Part shown: positions 16,599 through 24,647 of the stretch, one piece after another
How positions within the stretch are numbered: position 1 is the first letter of the stretch
How the letters are laid out: every line of letters starts with the position of its first letter
Origin: Kribbella sandramycini
Lineage (GTDB): Bacteria > Actinomycetota > Actinomycetes > Propionibacteriales > Kribbellaceae
Direction of reading: 5' to 3'
DNA length: 64,000 nt
Assembly (NCBI RefSeq): GCF_013131805.1
Contig: NZ_JABJRC010000011.1
Location: 124,001 to 188,000, forward strand
Notes under the pieces: generated by a model
Databases searched by the model: none
Told to the model about the DNA's origin: nothing
What the model saw: the letters and a program-made list of their open reading frames with translations, nothing else
Program-made: the position numbers and the translations under genes

Positions 16599-17191
16599 CG
16601 CAGTACCGCCCCCTTGCCCGCCCGGAGATCCGCAGGCATCTCCTGACCTTGGCCCAGGCCGCCAAGGGGCAAGAGCCGGGCGGCCTCCGCGCCCGCGAGT
16701 ACTACGCGCTCCGGCTCGGCATCCAAGCCGTGATCGACGGCCGTGAAGCGGAGTTCGCCGGAAAGCGCCTGACCAACAAGCGCCACGACTTGAGCGATTG
16801 CGCCGAGATCAAACTCGCCGTCGTTCCGGAGATGCGCCGCGGCTCCGACCTCGGGCCGTCCCATCGCCTCATCTATCGCGAGTTCGAAGCCGAAGACGGT
16901 GGGCTCCCCTACCGCGAGGTTGTCGCCTTCGCGCACCGCGGCAACGACCGCCCCTTCGAGGAGGCCGCCGCCCGCCTCAACCGGAGAGAGGGCGTCCGTC
17001 TCCAGTCGTTCCGGCCAACCAGCGAAACCGCACCACCGGCGCCGATCCGCCAAGCCCTCCCACCCGACATCCGCGCCGCCCTCGCCGCCGCGGGTGACGT
17101 CGCCTCGGCGCGCGGCGCCGTCACACCACCGACCACCAACAGCCCGGCCGCCGGGCCGCGGCGCGGCGATCCGCCGGAGCGGGGGCGTTAG
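16595..17191 (+). CDS. RelE/ParE-like toxin candidate with proline-rich tail
   Basis: 198 residues. Residues about 50-135 resemble actinobacterial RelE/ParE-type toxins: KRLTNKRHDLSDCAEIKL, SHRLIYREFEAEDG, and YREVVAFAHRGNDRPFEEAA. Residues about 140-198 form an unusual Pro/Ala/Arg-rich tail that the family normally lacks. The gene is coupled to the antitoxin by ATGA. Its TAG stop overlaps the TAA stop of the convergent WYL gene within TTAG (17188-17191). Confidence 0.52.
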   Translation: MTQYRPLARPEIRRHLLTLAQAAKGQEPGGLRAREYYALRLGIQAVIDGREAEFAGKRLTNKRHDLSDCAEIKLAVVPEMRRGSDLGPSHRLIYREFEAEDGGLPYREVVAFAHRGNDRPFEEAAARLNRREGVRLQSFRPTSETAPPAPIRQALPPDIRAALAAAGDVASARGAVTPPTTNSPAAGPRRGDPPERGR

Positions 17192-18210
17192 CTCCCGGCG
17201 GCGCGGTGGTAGCGATCGCCCACCGCACGCACGGCCTCGGCCAGCTCGGGGGCGTCCAGCACCTCGAAGTCTGCGTCCATCAACCCGAGCCACAGCGCAA
17301 GCTGATGCGGATTGTCCGACCCGAGCTCGACGATGCACGTGTTCTCGTCGACCACCTCAGGCTCGATCGGCATCGGCATCCGGTTCTGCACATACAGACT
17401 CGACGCCAGCACCCGGACCCGAGCCCGATAACGCCACGACGCCTCCCCCACCGACCGGCGAACCAGATCACCCGCCGCCGACTCACTCAACTCCCGCAGC
17501 GCGAACCGCGCCCCGTTCGGCGTCTTGATCCGCATCCGGTCGACCCGGAAGACCTCCCACACCTCGTTGTCCCAAGCAACCAAATACCACTGCCGCCCCC
17601 ACGACACCAGCCGATGCGGCTCCACCGTCCGCGGCGGCACGAAGTCCGCCGTACCGTCTTCGACGCCCCCGCCGTCGCGCGGCGTACTCCCGTCCTGCGA
17701 AGTCCCCCACACCCCAGCCGCCGCCTCCGCGGCGTACTCGAACCGCAACCGCTCCCGATCCCGGATCGCCCCCGCCACCGCCACCAGCGCCTCGGCGTCC
17801 ACCTGCGGCCCGCCCCCGCCCACCGACACCATCGCCGACGAAACCGCCCGCACCCGCTGCCGCAACCGCCCCGGCAACACCTGCTCCAACTTCACCAACG
17901 CCCGAACCGAAGTCTCCTCGATCCCCGCCACCCCACCCCCCGCCCCCGTCCGCAACCCCACCGCAACCGCCACCGCCTCCTCGTCATCCAGCAACAACGG
18001 CGGCAACTCCCCACCAGCCCCCAACCGATACCCCCCACCCACCCCCGGCCGAGCCTCCACCGGATACCCCAAAACCCGCAACCGCTCCACATCAGTCCGC
18101 AAAGTCCGCGTACTAACCCCCAACCGCCCCGCCAACTCCCCCCCACCCCACTCCCGCCGCCCCTGCAACAACCCCAACAACCGCAACAACCGCCCCGACG
18201 TCTCCAACAT
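17188..18210 (-). CDS. WYL-domain transcriptional regulator
   Basis: 340 residues from the ATG at 18210 (MLETSGRLLRLLGLL). It has HTH_11 (GRLGVSTRTLRTDVERLRVL), the PPLLLDDEEAVAVAVGLRTG segment and a WYL domain that contains the literal WYL motif (VSWGRQWYLVAWDNEVW). It is a paralog of the regulator at 10332-11327. It lies 91 bp downstream of the MORC-like ATPase on the same strand, at the 3' end of the defence island, so it may be an island regulator; WYL proteins often accompany defence operons. Confidence 0.88.
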   Translation of the reverse strand: MLETSGRLLRLLGLLQGRREWGGGELAGRLGVSTRTLRTDVERLRVLGYPVEARPGVGGGYRLGAGGELPPLLLDDEEAVAVAVGLRTGAGGGVAGIEETSVRALVKLEQVLPGRLRQRVRAVSSAMVSVGGGGPQVDAEALVAVAGAIRDRERLRFEYAAEAAAGVWGTSQDGSTPRDGGGVEDGTADFVPPRTVEPHRLVSWGRQWYLVAWDNEVWEVFRVDRMRIKTPNGARFALRELSESAAGDLVRRSVGEASWRYRARVRVLASSLYVQNRMPMPIEPEVVDENTCIVELGSDNPHQLALWLGLMDADFEVLDAPELAEAVRAVGDRYHRAAGS

Positions 18211-18301
18211 CCCCCCATCCAATCGCGGCAACCCCCCTTCCGCAATCAACACTGCGCGGGCGTGCCGCCTCGACCCGTACCGTGCAGAAAGATGCAGCAG
18301 G

Positions 18302-19984
18302 TCAGTTGGACGGAGCGTCGTCCCCGACTACGGGGAGAGCACGCTCGAAGTGGCGATAGAGGTGCGAGACGATGCTGAGCGCGTCGAGGCAGTCCTGGTA
18401 CGTCATCGCCTCTGTCTCGATCAAGCGCATCTCCTCCTCGTGCGCGAGGGGGTTGCGAAATGCAGCGACGACACCGTCGGACAGTCGCCATTGCCCGTTG
18501 CGGAGGGCAGTCAGCGTGTTCCCGTCGAAGCCGGCGGCAGCAAAGGATCCGGCGACGTCGATCTGAGGGGGATTGCTGTCGAACTTGAACGCCTTGTTGA
18601 CGATCGCCGTTGCGTTCTCCCCGTCGCTCCCGATCACCTTCCGGATGTCGTTGACGAAGCGCTTCAGCGCCTCGGACATCGCCGCGTGGAAATGCCCCGA
18701 CTCGTAGTACCGCTCGGACACCTCCTTGATCGCGGGATGCAGATGTCTCCAGTGCAGGTCGGCGTAGTCGGGAGCGATCTCGCGCAGGCTGGTCAAGAGT
18801 GAGTCGCGGTCTCGGTCGTCGAGTGCCGAGTCCGCCGACGTCAGGACGGCGGCGGCGCGCCCCACGGCGTCGCGTTCCTCGGTCCTGATCGATCCGACCC
18901 ATTTGTCCAGATCGACGTCGTGCCGCGCCTCGATCCGCTCCTTCGAGGCCTTCTTGCGAGCAGCTCTGCGCTCGAGCGACGCCCAACGGAGCAACTGCTG
19001 GATGTACTGGTTGAGCTCGACCGTCAGATCGCCGTCCCAGCTGATCGACCGACGATCCGTCGAGATCACATCGGCCGTGTCGTCATCGATGTAGTCAACA
19101 TCGAGGTAGCCCGTCAGGTAGGAGAAGGCGTAGCTCGACTCGGAGACGCCGTAGAACTCCGGCTCGTTCGCCAACCGTCCGTGCGCGTAGAGCGCGATAC
19201 CACGCTGCTCGGCCGGAACCGGCTTTGCCGCCGCGACGATCCGACCTCGGATCCTGTTGTTCGGAATCTTCGCTTTCAGGTCGCCGGAGAGATCCTCGGG
19301 CACGCGCCACTCGATGTCCCGCTCCAGCGAGTCGAGCCGAGCGTCGCGGTCGACCGGTCTGCTGGTTCCGCCCGCATCGATCACCTCGATCGTGAAGTCG
19401 TCGTCCAGGTAGCCGAACAGCCTGCCCAAGCTCTGCGCCAACTCACGGGCATTCACAGGCGTCCGCCGGTGCAATCGTGTCAACTCGACCGAGGTGCCGT
19501 GCGACTCGGGCGCGGATCGATGCGCGGACAACGCCGGGTGGTACTCGGTGCCGGTCGCGTTCTTGATCTCGGACCAACTGAGCGCGACCCGCAGCTCCTC
19601 GGTCGTTCCTTGCCGCTTCGTCGTCAAGAGGATTGTTTCTCCGATACCGAACAGGGCAAGCTTTCCCAATCCCTTCTTCCCGGCCACCGCACGCCGGCCG
19701 GATTCGGATCGATCGTCACCGCCCGCCCGCCGATTGCGACCGATCCGGAGATACTTCTCCTGGAGGTCACCGAGACCCATGCCGTGTCCGTTGTCCTCGA
19801 CGACGACCGCCCGTTCGCCGTTGGCGTCGCGGAGGATCACTTTGACCTTGGTCGCATCGGCATCGTAGGCATTGGCGATCAGCTCCGCCAAAGCGTTCGG
19901 CAGATGGGAGTACATCTTGTACCCCAAATGCTCGATCGTCAGCGGGTCGAACTGCAGCGTCAGTGGAAAACTCACCGATGTCAT
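18302..19984 (-). CDS. MORC/MutL-like GHKL ATPase with S5-like domain (defence island)
   Basis: 560 residues. GHKL ATP-site motifs are complete: ALAELIANAYDADAT (N-box Glu and Asn), VVVEDNGHGMGLGDL (G1 Asp) and AVAGKKGLGKLALFG (G2 lid). An S5-like transducer follows (about 235-310), with RGIALYAHGRLANEPEFYG, YLTGYLDVDYIDDDTAD and ISTDRRSISWD, as in MORC/MutL-type ATPases described in bacterial restriction-modification contexts. The C-terminal helical half is unrecognised. It ends the minus-strand run that begins with Vsr and Z1. A 103-bp gap separates it from the preceding gene, unlike the 4-bp overlaps upstream. Confidence 0.82.
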   Translation of the reverse strand: MTSVSFPLTLQFDPLTIEHLGYKMYSHLPNALAELIANAYDADATKVKVILRDANGERAVVVEDNGHGMGLGDLQEKYLRIGRNRRAGGDDRSESGRRAVAGKKGLGKLALFGIGETILLTTKRQGTTEELRVALSWSEIKNATGTEYHPALSAHRSAPESHGTSVELTRLHRRTPVNARELAQSLGRLFGYLDDDFTIEVIDAGGTSRPVDRDARLDSLERDIEWRVPEDLSGDLKAKIPNNRIRGRIVAAAKPVPAEQRGIALYAHGRLANEPEFYGVSESSYAFSYLTGYLDVDYIDDDTADVISTDRRSISWDGDLTVELNQYIQQLLRWASLERRAARKKASKERIEARHDVDLDKWVGSIRTEERDAVGRAAAVLTSADSALDDRDRDSLLTSLREIAPDYADLHWRHLHPAIKEVSERYYESGHFHAAMSEALKRFVNDIRKVIGSDGENATAIVNKAFKFDSNPPQIDVAGSFAAAGFDGNTLTALRNGQWRLSDGVVAAFRNPLAHEEEMRLIETEAMTYQDCLDALSIVSHLYRHFERALPVVGDDAPSN

Positions 19985-20087
19985 CCTCGAAGTTCGGCCG
20001 ATGTTGCCGACGCCGATCAGGTGATCACGACGCCGTCGGGCAATCCAAAACTATCGAAACGCGATCCGCACGGAGCGGCCGGGCGTG

Positions 20088-20870
20088 TCAGCCGATTCGA
20101 CCGGACGCCGGACGGTCGGCCCGCACGGCGTCGACGGTTTCGAGTACGACCACGCGCAGTTCGGCATCCAGGGTTTCGGCGTCCAGAGCGTCGAAAACCA
20201 CGAACGGACTCAGTCGCAACAGCCGTTGGAGAAAACCGCGCAGTACTTCGCGTTCGTCGAGATCTCCCAGGTCGAGATCGGCCCAGGTTCGAAGAATCGC
20301 CTTGACCAGATGTGGGCTCGCGCCCAGCGCCTTACGCCGAGCATAGATCTGGTCGAAGGCTGCTTCGCCGAGAATGCCCAGCGCCCCGTACGGGTTCACC
20401 TCACCGCCGGAATACACGAGGTGTGCTCGCCACCAGAGTCTGCCGAAGACGTGTCGGGTGATGTCGGTGGCCAGGACACGATCTCCAGGCGGTCGGGGAT
20501 ATCGCCAGTAGGCGACGTCGGGCAGCAGTACCAGCGCGAGAAACGCCCAAACATCCCCTGCTGCTGCCTCCGCCGGCACCATGTGCATCCCCGAGTGCAA
20601 TGTCTCCGCGACACGCAGGTCGAAATCACGGCGTGCGTCGCGCGAGGACTCAGCCGGGAACCCGTACCCGGTGGCCAGGTCGACCACCGCCAGTCGTAGC
20701 GCGGCCAGGTCGTCGATCCCGGCACGATCACCACCGACGGCGGCAAAGATGCTCGAATCGTGCGTCATGCCTGCTCGACGCCCCAACTCGGCGATCTCGA
20801 GAGTGCGGTAGAGCTCGTGCATCGTCCTGGCCTGCTCTGCCAGCAGCCGAGGATAAAGAACACCCATCAA
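20088..20870 (-). CDS. Uncharacterised defence-island protein (possibly DUF6339-like)
   Basis: 260 residues, no signal peptide or membrane segment. Recognisable blocks are VWAFLALVLLPDVAYWRYP, HVFGRLWWRAHLVYSG and VNPYGALGILGEAAFDQI. From memory this resembles the DUF6339 group seen beside Z1 and PD-(D/E)XK genes, but I cannot confirm it. It overlaps the preceding gene by 4 bp and so is made with the operon. No catalytic motif is visible. Confidence 0.6.
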   Translation of the reverse strand: MMGVLYPRLLAEQARTMHELYRTLEIAELGRRAGMTHDSSIFAAVGGDRAGIDDLAALRLAVVDLATGYGFPAESSRDARRDFDLRVAETLHSGMHMVPAEAAAGDVWAFLALVLLPDVAYWRYPRPPGDRVLATDITRHVFGRLWWRAHLVYSGGEVNPYGALGILGEAAFDQIYARRKALGASPHLVKAILRTWADLDLGDLDEREVLRGFLQRLLRLSPFVVFDALDAETLDAELRVVVLETVDAVRADRPASGRIG

Positions 20871-21763
20871 TCGTCTCCGAACACCTTGACCGCGGCCTGG
20901 ATCTCCGACGCGAAATGCGCCGGCGCGTTCTCCATCCGGAGCCTCAGATCACCGATCGAGATACCGGGGAACAGCTGGTCCACGAGCGCCGTGAGCGTGG
21001 CGCCCAGCGTCTCGTCCTCGTAGTCCGCGGTCTCCGAGAACTCTTCGGAACGCAGCGCATGCTCGACCATCGTTCGCGCCACGTCCATGTAGATCGTGGA
21101 CAGAACGGCTTTGTCCACGGCCCGCGGCTTTGCCGCGTTCTTGAAGGCGGACATCGCCGCCTGGTTGCGCTCGTTGATCAGTAACAGCATCGCACCCATC
21201 GTCGCTGCGGAAAGGTTCGGCGAGATCTGCAGGTGCCAACCGGCGTCGTTCGGAAACGAGGTTCTGCCGAAGTCGACGATCGCCAGTGGAAACTGCGGCG
21301 CATCACCCTGCAGGCGAAGCTCGCAACGCTCACGCCACAGGACCGAACCCGCGCGCCGCGGCGAGATCGGGGCTGCGGCAGGCATTCTGTCGTCCAGCAC
21401 AGCCACGGTTTCGAGTATCAGCAGACCCCCCAGATCAGCACCGGCGATTCGAACGTCCAGGTGCACAGACTCGGTGTCGGCTGCCTTGATCGGAATCCGA
21501 CAGGGCGATGACCGCAGACCGGAACCGGTCGCGGTCCAGACGACCGCGAGCGCGATCGGCGCGTCCGGAGGCAGGCCCGCTCCTGTTCGCAATGCTCCGA
21601 CGTCCACCTGCACAGTTCGGCGGAGACGGATATCCGTTCGATAGTCCCAGTCAGGCAAATGGCTGGGCAGCGGTATCTGCTCCTCGTCCACCACGAGCAT
21701 CCAGTGATCTGCTCGAACGACATCGTTGGGTGGCTGCCGATACGGCAGCGATTGTCTCCTCAT
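20867..21763 (-). CDS. Uncharacterised defence-island protein
   Basis: 298 residues that I do not recognise. The N-terminal half looks beta-rich (IRLRRTVQVDVGALRTG, IALAVVWTATGSGLRSSPC, VHLDVRIAGADLGGLLIL). The C-terminal half is helical (MGAMLLLINERNQAAMSAF, LSTIYMDVARTMVEHALRS) and contains a run of conserved-looking acidic residues (ETADYEDETLG). No enzyme motif is seen. It overlaps both neighbours by 4 bp, which implies stoichiometric synthesis with the GHKL ATPase before it. A structural or adaptor role is possible but unproven. It is far shorter than typical AIPR proteins. Confidence 0.62.
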   Translation of the reverse strand: MRRQSLPYRQPPNDVVRADHWMLVVDEEQIPLPSHLPDWDYRTDIRLRRTVQVDVGALRTGAGLPPDAPIALAVVWTATGSGLRSSPCRIPIKAADTESVHLDVRIAGADLGGLLILETVAVLDDRMPAAAPISPRRAGSVLWRERCELRLQGDAPQFPLAIVDFGRTSFPNDAGWHLQISPNLSAATMGAMLLLINERNQAAMSAFKNAAKPRAVDKAVLSTIYMDVARTMVEHALRSEEFSETADYEDETLGATLTALVDQLFPGISIGDLRLRMENAPAHFASEIQAAVKVFGDD

Positions 21764-23637
21764 GACTGGCCCGGCGCCGACCGAACGGTCACATCGAGCT
21801 CCGTCACCGTGTCGGCAGCAGGACGCACGATCACGCGCCAGGTCGTGCCATCGCCGCCGGTGATTCGCAGGACCCGGTCCTCCACAACTCGCCCCTGGTC
21901 ACCTTCCCACGCGACGAACGTGGGTACAGCGGCACCGATCGGCGGCTCGGTCTCCCGCGTACCCGGCCCGGTCAAGACACCGGCATCGACGTGCACCTCG
22001 TGATCCCCGACGTCCGGCAGCCGGAAGTCCTGGACGACCACCGTCGCTCCATCTCGGCTGTCGAGGTAGGGGTCACCAACGTACTCGATCCGCCCCCGGT
22101 TGAGCCGGCTCCCATCGCGACCTCCCCGATCGATCGAACCGCCGACACCACCGCCCGCCCCTGGTGCTCGACCTCCCGACGCAGCGCCTGGACGGGGCTT
22201 GAAGTCAGAGGCGCCGCCAAGGCCGTCCGCGCCGGCGACGAGCGAAGCGAAACGTCCACTCGCCGCTCCGAGTGAGATCGTGGATCCACCTCCACGAGCA
22301 GTCCCGCCCAGCTCGAGCAACCCCTCGAGAGCCTCTGTAATGCGTCTGAAGGTGGTGCGAACAAAGGTGCTTTCCGGGAGCTGCAGCGAGTGGGGGTTCC
22401 AACTGTCGTGGGTCGGTGGTTCAGCACGTGCGTAGATCTCGTCCATCCCGGTGTCCGCCCGGAAGACGCCTGCATACGACTGGAGCTCACTCGGTGGCTT
22501 CGGCCCCCTGAAATAGCTGACGACCAGCTCTGCCGGTCGCATCAGGCAGACGTGGTGAACAAGATCCTCGATCCCGGCTGTCAGCGACGCCATACTCGCG
22601 GGGACGGGCAGTCCGACTCGCTTCGCCAAGCCCAGCCGACCGAGATACTTTCGCGGGCTTCGACACTCCAGGCGTTTGCCTTCGCCTGCGGCGAGCTCCC
22701 GATAGGCGGCGACGAAGAGATCGAGCGGCCGTGTGGTCTCCGGGTCGGGCACAGGTACCTCGCGGCCGTCGCAGCGAACCGCGAACTGCATGCCCTGTGG
22801 ACGCTCTTCGGTCGCGATCGTCTTCGGCCAGAGCTGCCAGGCAATGGACTCGGCGACGTACTCCGCAGCCTGCGTCGGCTCCATGTCGTCGAGCATCGGG
22901 TCGATGACGACGACCGTGGTGCCGGTCTCGTCAGCCTCGAACGGTTGTAGTCCCAGACGTTGAGCAGCCTGATCGGCCGCATCGCCGATCAACGGTTCGA
23001 CGATCCCGTCGATCGCTTCGCCCCACCAGTGGCGCCCTGTGTACCGCCGCTCCTCGGCATCCTCCTGCCCGACGTAGCTCTTCCACAGCGCACAGCCGAT
23101 CAGGCGCGTCTGCAGCCCTTCGTCGGTCGCGCACCTGGTGTGGAGCAGAACTGCTCCCGCCTTCGAGACGAGGTAGAAGATCCCCTTGCCGAAGCCGTAG
23201 GTCCCACCGCCCAGCTCGGTGTCACGCGGCTCGCCGATGTTCCGGACGAACGAAACGAAGTCGTGGTTGGCGCCCTGGGCAACGTCGGCCCGAGTGGGCC
23301 CGCCGAGGCCGGTGGTTCCTCGGTCCGAAACGCTGAGAAGTCGGATGTCGGAGCGGCGGAGCGCGCCGCGTAGCGGTAGCTGGTGATCGAGCGGTGCGTT
23401 CTGCAGCAGGAGTTCACGCCAGGCGCCGAGGTGAGCCGCGCTCACCGACCCGAATTCGATCCGGAAGGCGACAGGTCTCCGCCGCCCGCGGACCCGCGCG
23501 TCCCACGAGTTCTGCGCAGCCTCACGAACGAGGATCGTCAGGAGGTCGAGCTCCGGGCGACCGAGTTGGTTCCGGATCCCCTCGGCCGCGCTGGCGCCGT
23601 CCGGTGGAAAGGTCTGGGACAGCCATCCAGGCGTCAT
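21760..23637 (-). CDS. Second GHKL-type ATPase of the defence operon
   Basis: 625 residues. A divergent GHKL/HSP90-like nucleotide site is visible: LVREAAQNSWDAR (N-box Glu/Asn), LLSVSDRGTTGLGGPT (G1) and ELGGGTYGFGKGIFYLVSK (G2 glycine lid). Later segments include TTVVVIDPMLDDMEP and RKYLGRLGLAKRVGLPVP. A Gly/Ser-rich stretch near residues 460-525 separates a C-terminal beta domain. It is distinct from the MORC-like ATPase at 18302, so the operon carries two GHKL proteins. Its start overlaps the PD-(D/E)XK stop by 4 bp. Confidence 0.75.
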   Translation of the reverse strand: MTPGWLSQTFPPDGASAAEGIRNQLGRPELDLLTILVREAAQNSWDARVRGRRRPVAFRIEFGSVSAAHLGAWRELLLQNAPLDHQLPLRGALRRSDIRLLSVSDRGTTGLGGPTRADVAQGANHDFVSFVRNIGEPRDTELGGGTYGFGKGIFYLVSKAGAVLLHTRCATDEGLQTRLIGCALWKSYVGQEDAEERRYTGRHWWGEAIDGIVEPLIGDAADQAAQRLGLQPFEADETGTTVVVIDPMLDDMEPTQAAEYVAESIAWQLWPKTIATEERPQGMQFAVRCDGREVPVPDPETTRPLDLFVAAYRELAAGEGKRLECRSPRKYLGRLGLAKRVGLPVPASMASLTAGIEDLVHHVCLMRPAELVVSYFRGPKPPSELQSYAGVFRADTGMDEIYARAEPPTHDSWNPHSLQLPESTFVRTTFRRITEALEGLLELGGTARGGGSTISLGAASGRFASLVAGADGLGGASDFKPRPGAASGGRAPGAGGGVGGSIDRGGRDGSRLNRGRIEYVGDPYLDSRDGATVVVQDFRLPDVGDHEVHVDAGVLTGPGTRETEPPIGAAVPTFVAWEGDQGRVVEDRVLRITGGDGTTWRVIVRPAADTVTELDVTVRSAPGQS

Positions 23638-24644
23638 TCCGGATTCCCCTGCAGCATGGCGACGAGATGTTCCGCTGCCTGAACGTCAGGGAGGGGGACC
23701 GGAGGTTCGCTCGACAGATCGACCGTGTACTGGACGTCCGTGACGTTGATCGGGACGCCGGCCGCACGCAGATCGCCGGCAATCAAGCGCGGAAAGCCCG
23801 AGTCGACAGCATACGCCCGCCGTTCCGCCACGGTGAACCGCGGCTGGTCGTAGTGTCGACGATCGGCCACTTGATAGCCGGCGGCGGACAATCGCGTGCG
23901 CATGTCACCTTCGTCGTCACAACCGCGCAACACCTCGTCGACCAGGCTGTTCAAGCTCCGACCCGCCTCGCTTGCCGCCTCGAGGCGAACCCAATGGAGG
24001 TGCAGGCCGTCGGGCGATCCCTCGAGCTGATCCAGCCCGTGCACTCTGATACGACGCCCGTCGGACACCGTTGTCGCCTTGACCTCCACAGCACGCCCGC
24101 CGCCGGAGAAGTCATGATGGTGGCGCTGCGGACCCGTCCATGTCCGGTGAGCACTCGGGTCGATCTCGAGGAGCCGCTGCAGGACTGTGAGCTCGGCAAA
24201 GAGCCCGGCCTGTTGTTCCGGTCCCAGCAAGCGGCTCGACGTCTGGAAAAGCGCACGCCATCGTTCCAACCGCCCGTAGAGAACCTTGAGCGGATCGCGC
24301 GGTTCTTTCTCGACGCTCCGGAGGACATCGGCGCAGAGGCCTGTGAACACGTCGTCGAGGTCTTTGCGCAGACAGGCCAGATCGGCGAACGTCCGTCGAT
24401 CGTCGTCATCCACCAATGATCGCTTTCGGAGAACGAGAGCCGGCCCGTTCAAGCCGCCTCGGACGACCCGCTCCGCGGAGACCGGCACCAGGAGATGTCG
24501 GCAGCCTGCGTCGTCCAACGCAACCATCAGCGGGCCGGCGGCCGACATCACGGGGGTGTCCGCGACGCGCAACCGGTCCGACGCGGACGCCGCGCCACCG
24601 CTCAAGGCGGTCCAGAGTTCTTGCACAACCAGACGTAGTGGCAT
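23634..24644 (-). CDS. PD-(D/E)XK motif protein (DUF4420)
   Basis: 336 residues. The core LLGPEQQAGLFAELTVLQRL, WTGPQRHHHDFSGGGRAVEV and KATTVSDGRRIRVHGLDQLE fits DUF4420: D in HHHDF and E-x-K in VEVKA form the nuclease-type active site. It follows the Z1 gene by 3 bp and overlaps the next gene by 4 bp. In MZA-type systems this family is paired with Z1 and a MutL-like ATPase, so it is probably the DNA-cutting component. Confidence 0.85.
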   Translation of the reverse strand: MPLRLVVQELWTALSGGAASASDRLRVADTPVMSAAGPLMVALDDAGCRHLLVPVSAERVVRGGLNGPALVLRKRSLVDDDDRRTFADLACLRKDLDDVFTGLCADVLRSVEKEPRDPLKVLYGRLERWRALFQTSSRLLGPEQQAGLFAELTVLQRLLEIDPSAHRTWTGPQRHHHDFSGGGRAVEVKATTVSDGRRIRVHGLDQLEGSPDGLHLHWVRLEAASEAGRSLNSLVDEVLRGCDDEGDMRTRLSAAGYQVADRRHYDQPRFTVAERRAYAVDSGFPRLIAGDLRAAGVPINVTDVQYTVDLSSEPPVPLPDVQAAEHLVAMLQGNPE

Positions 24645-24647
24645 GAA

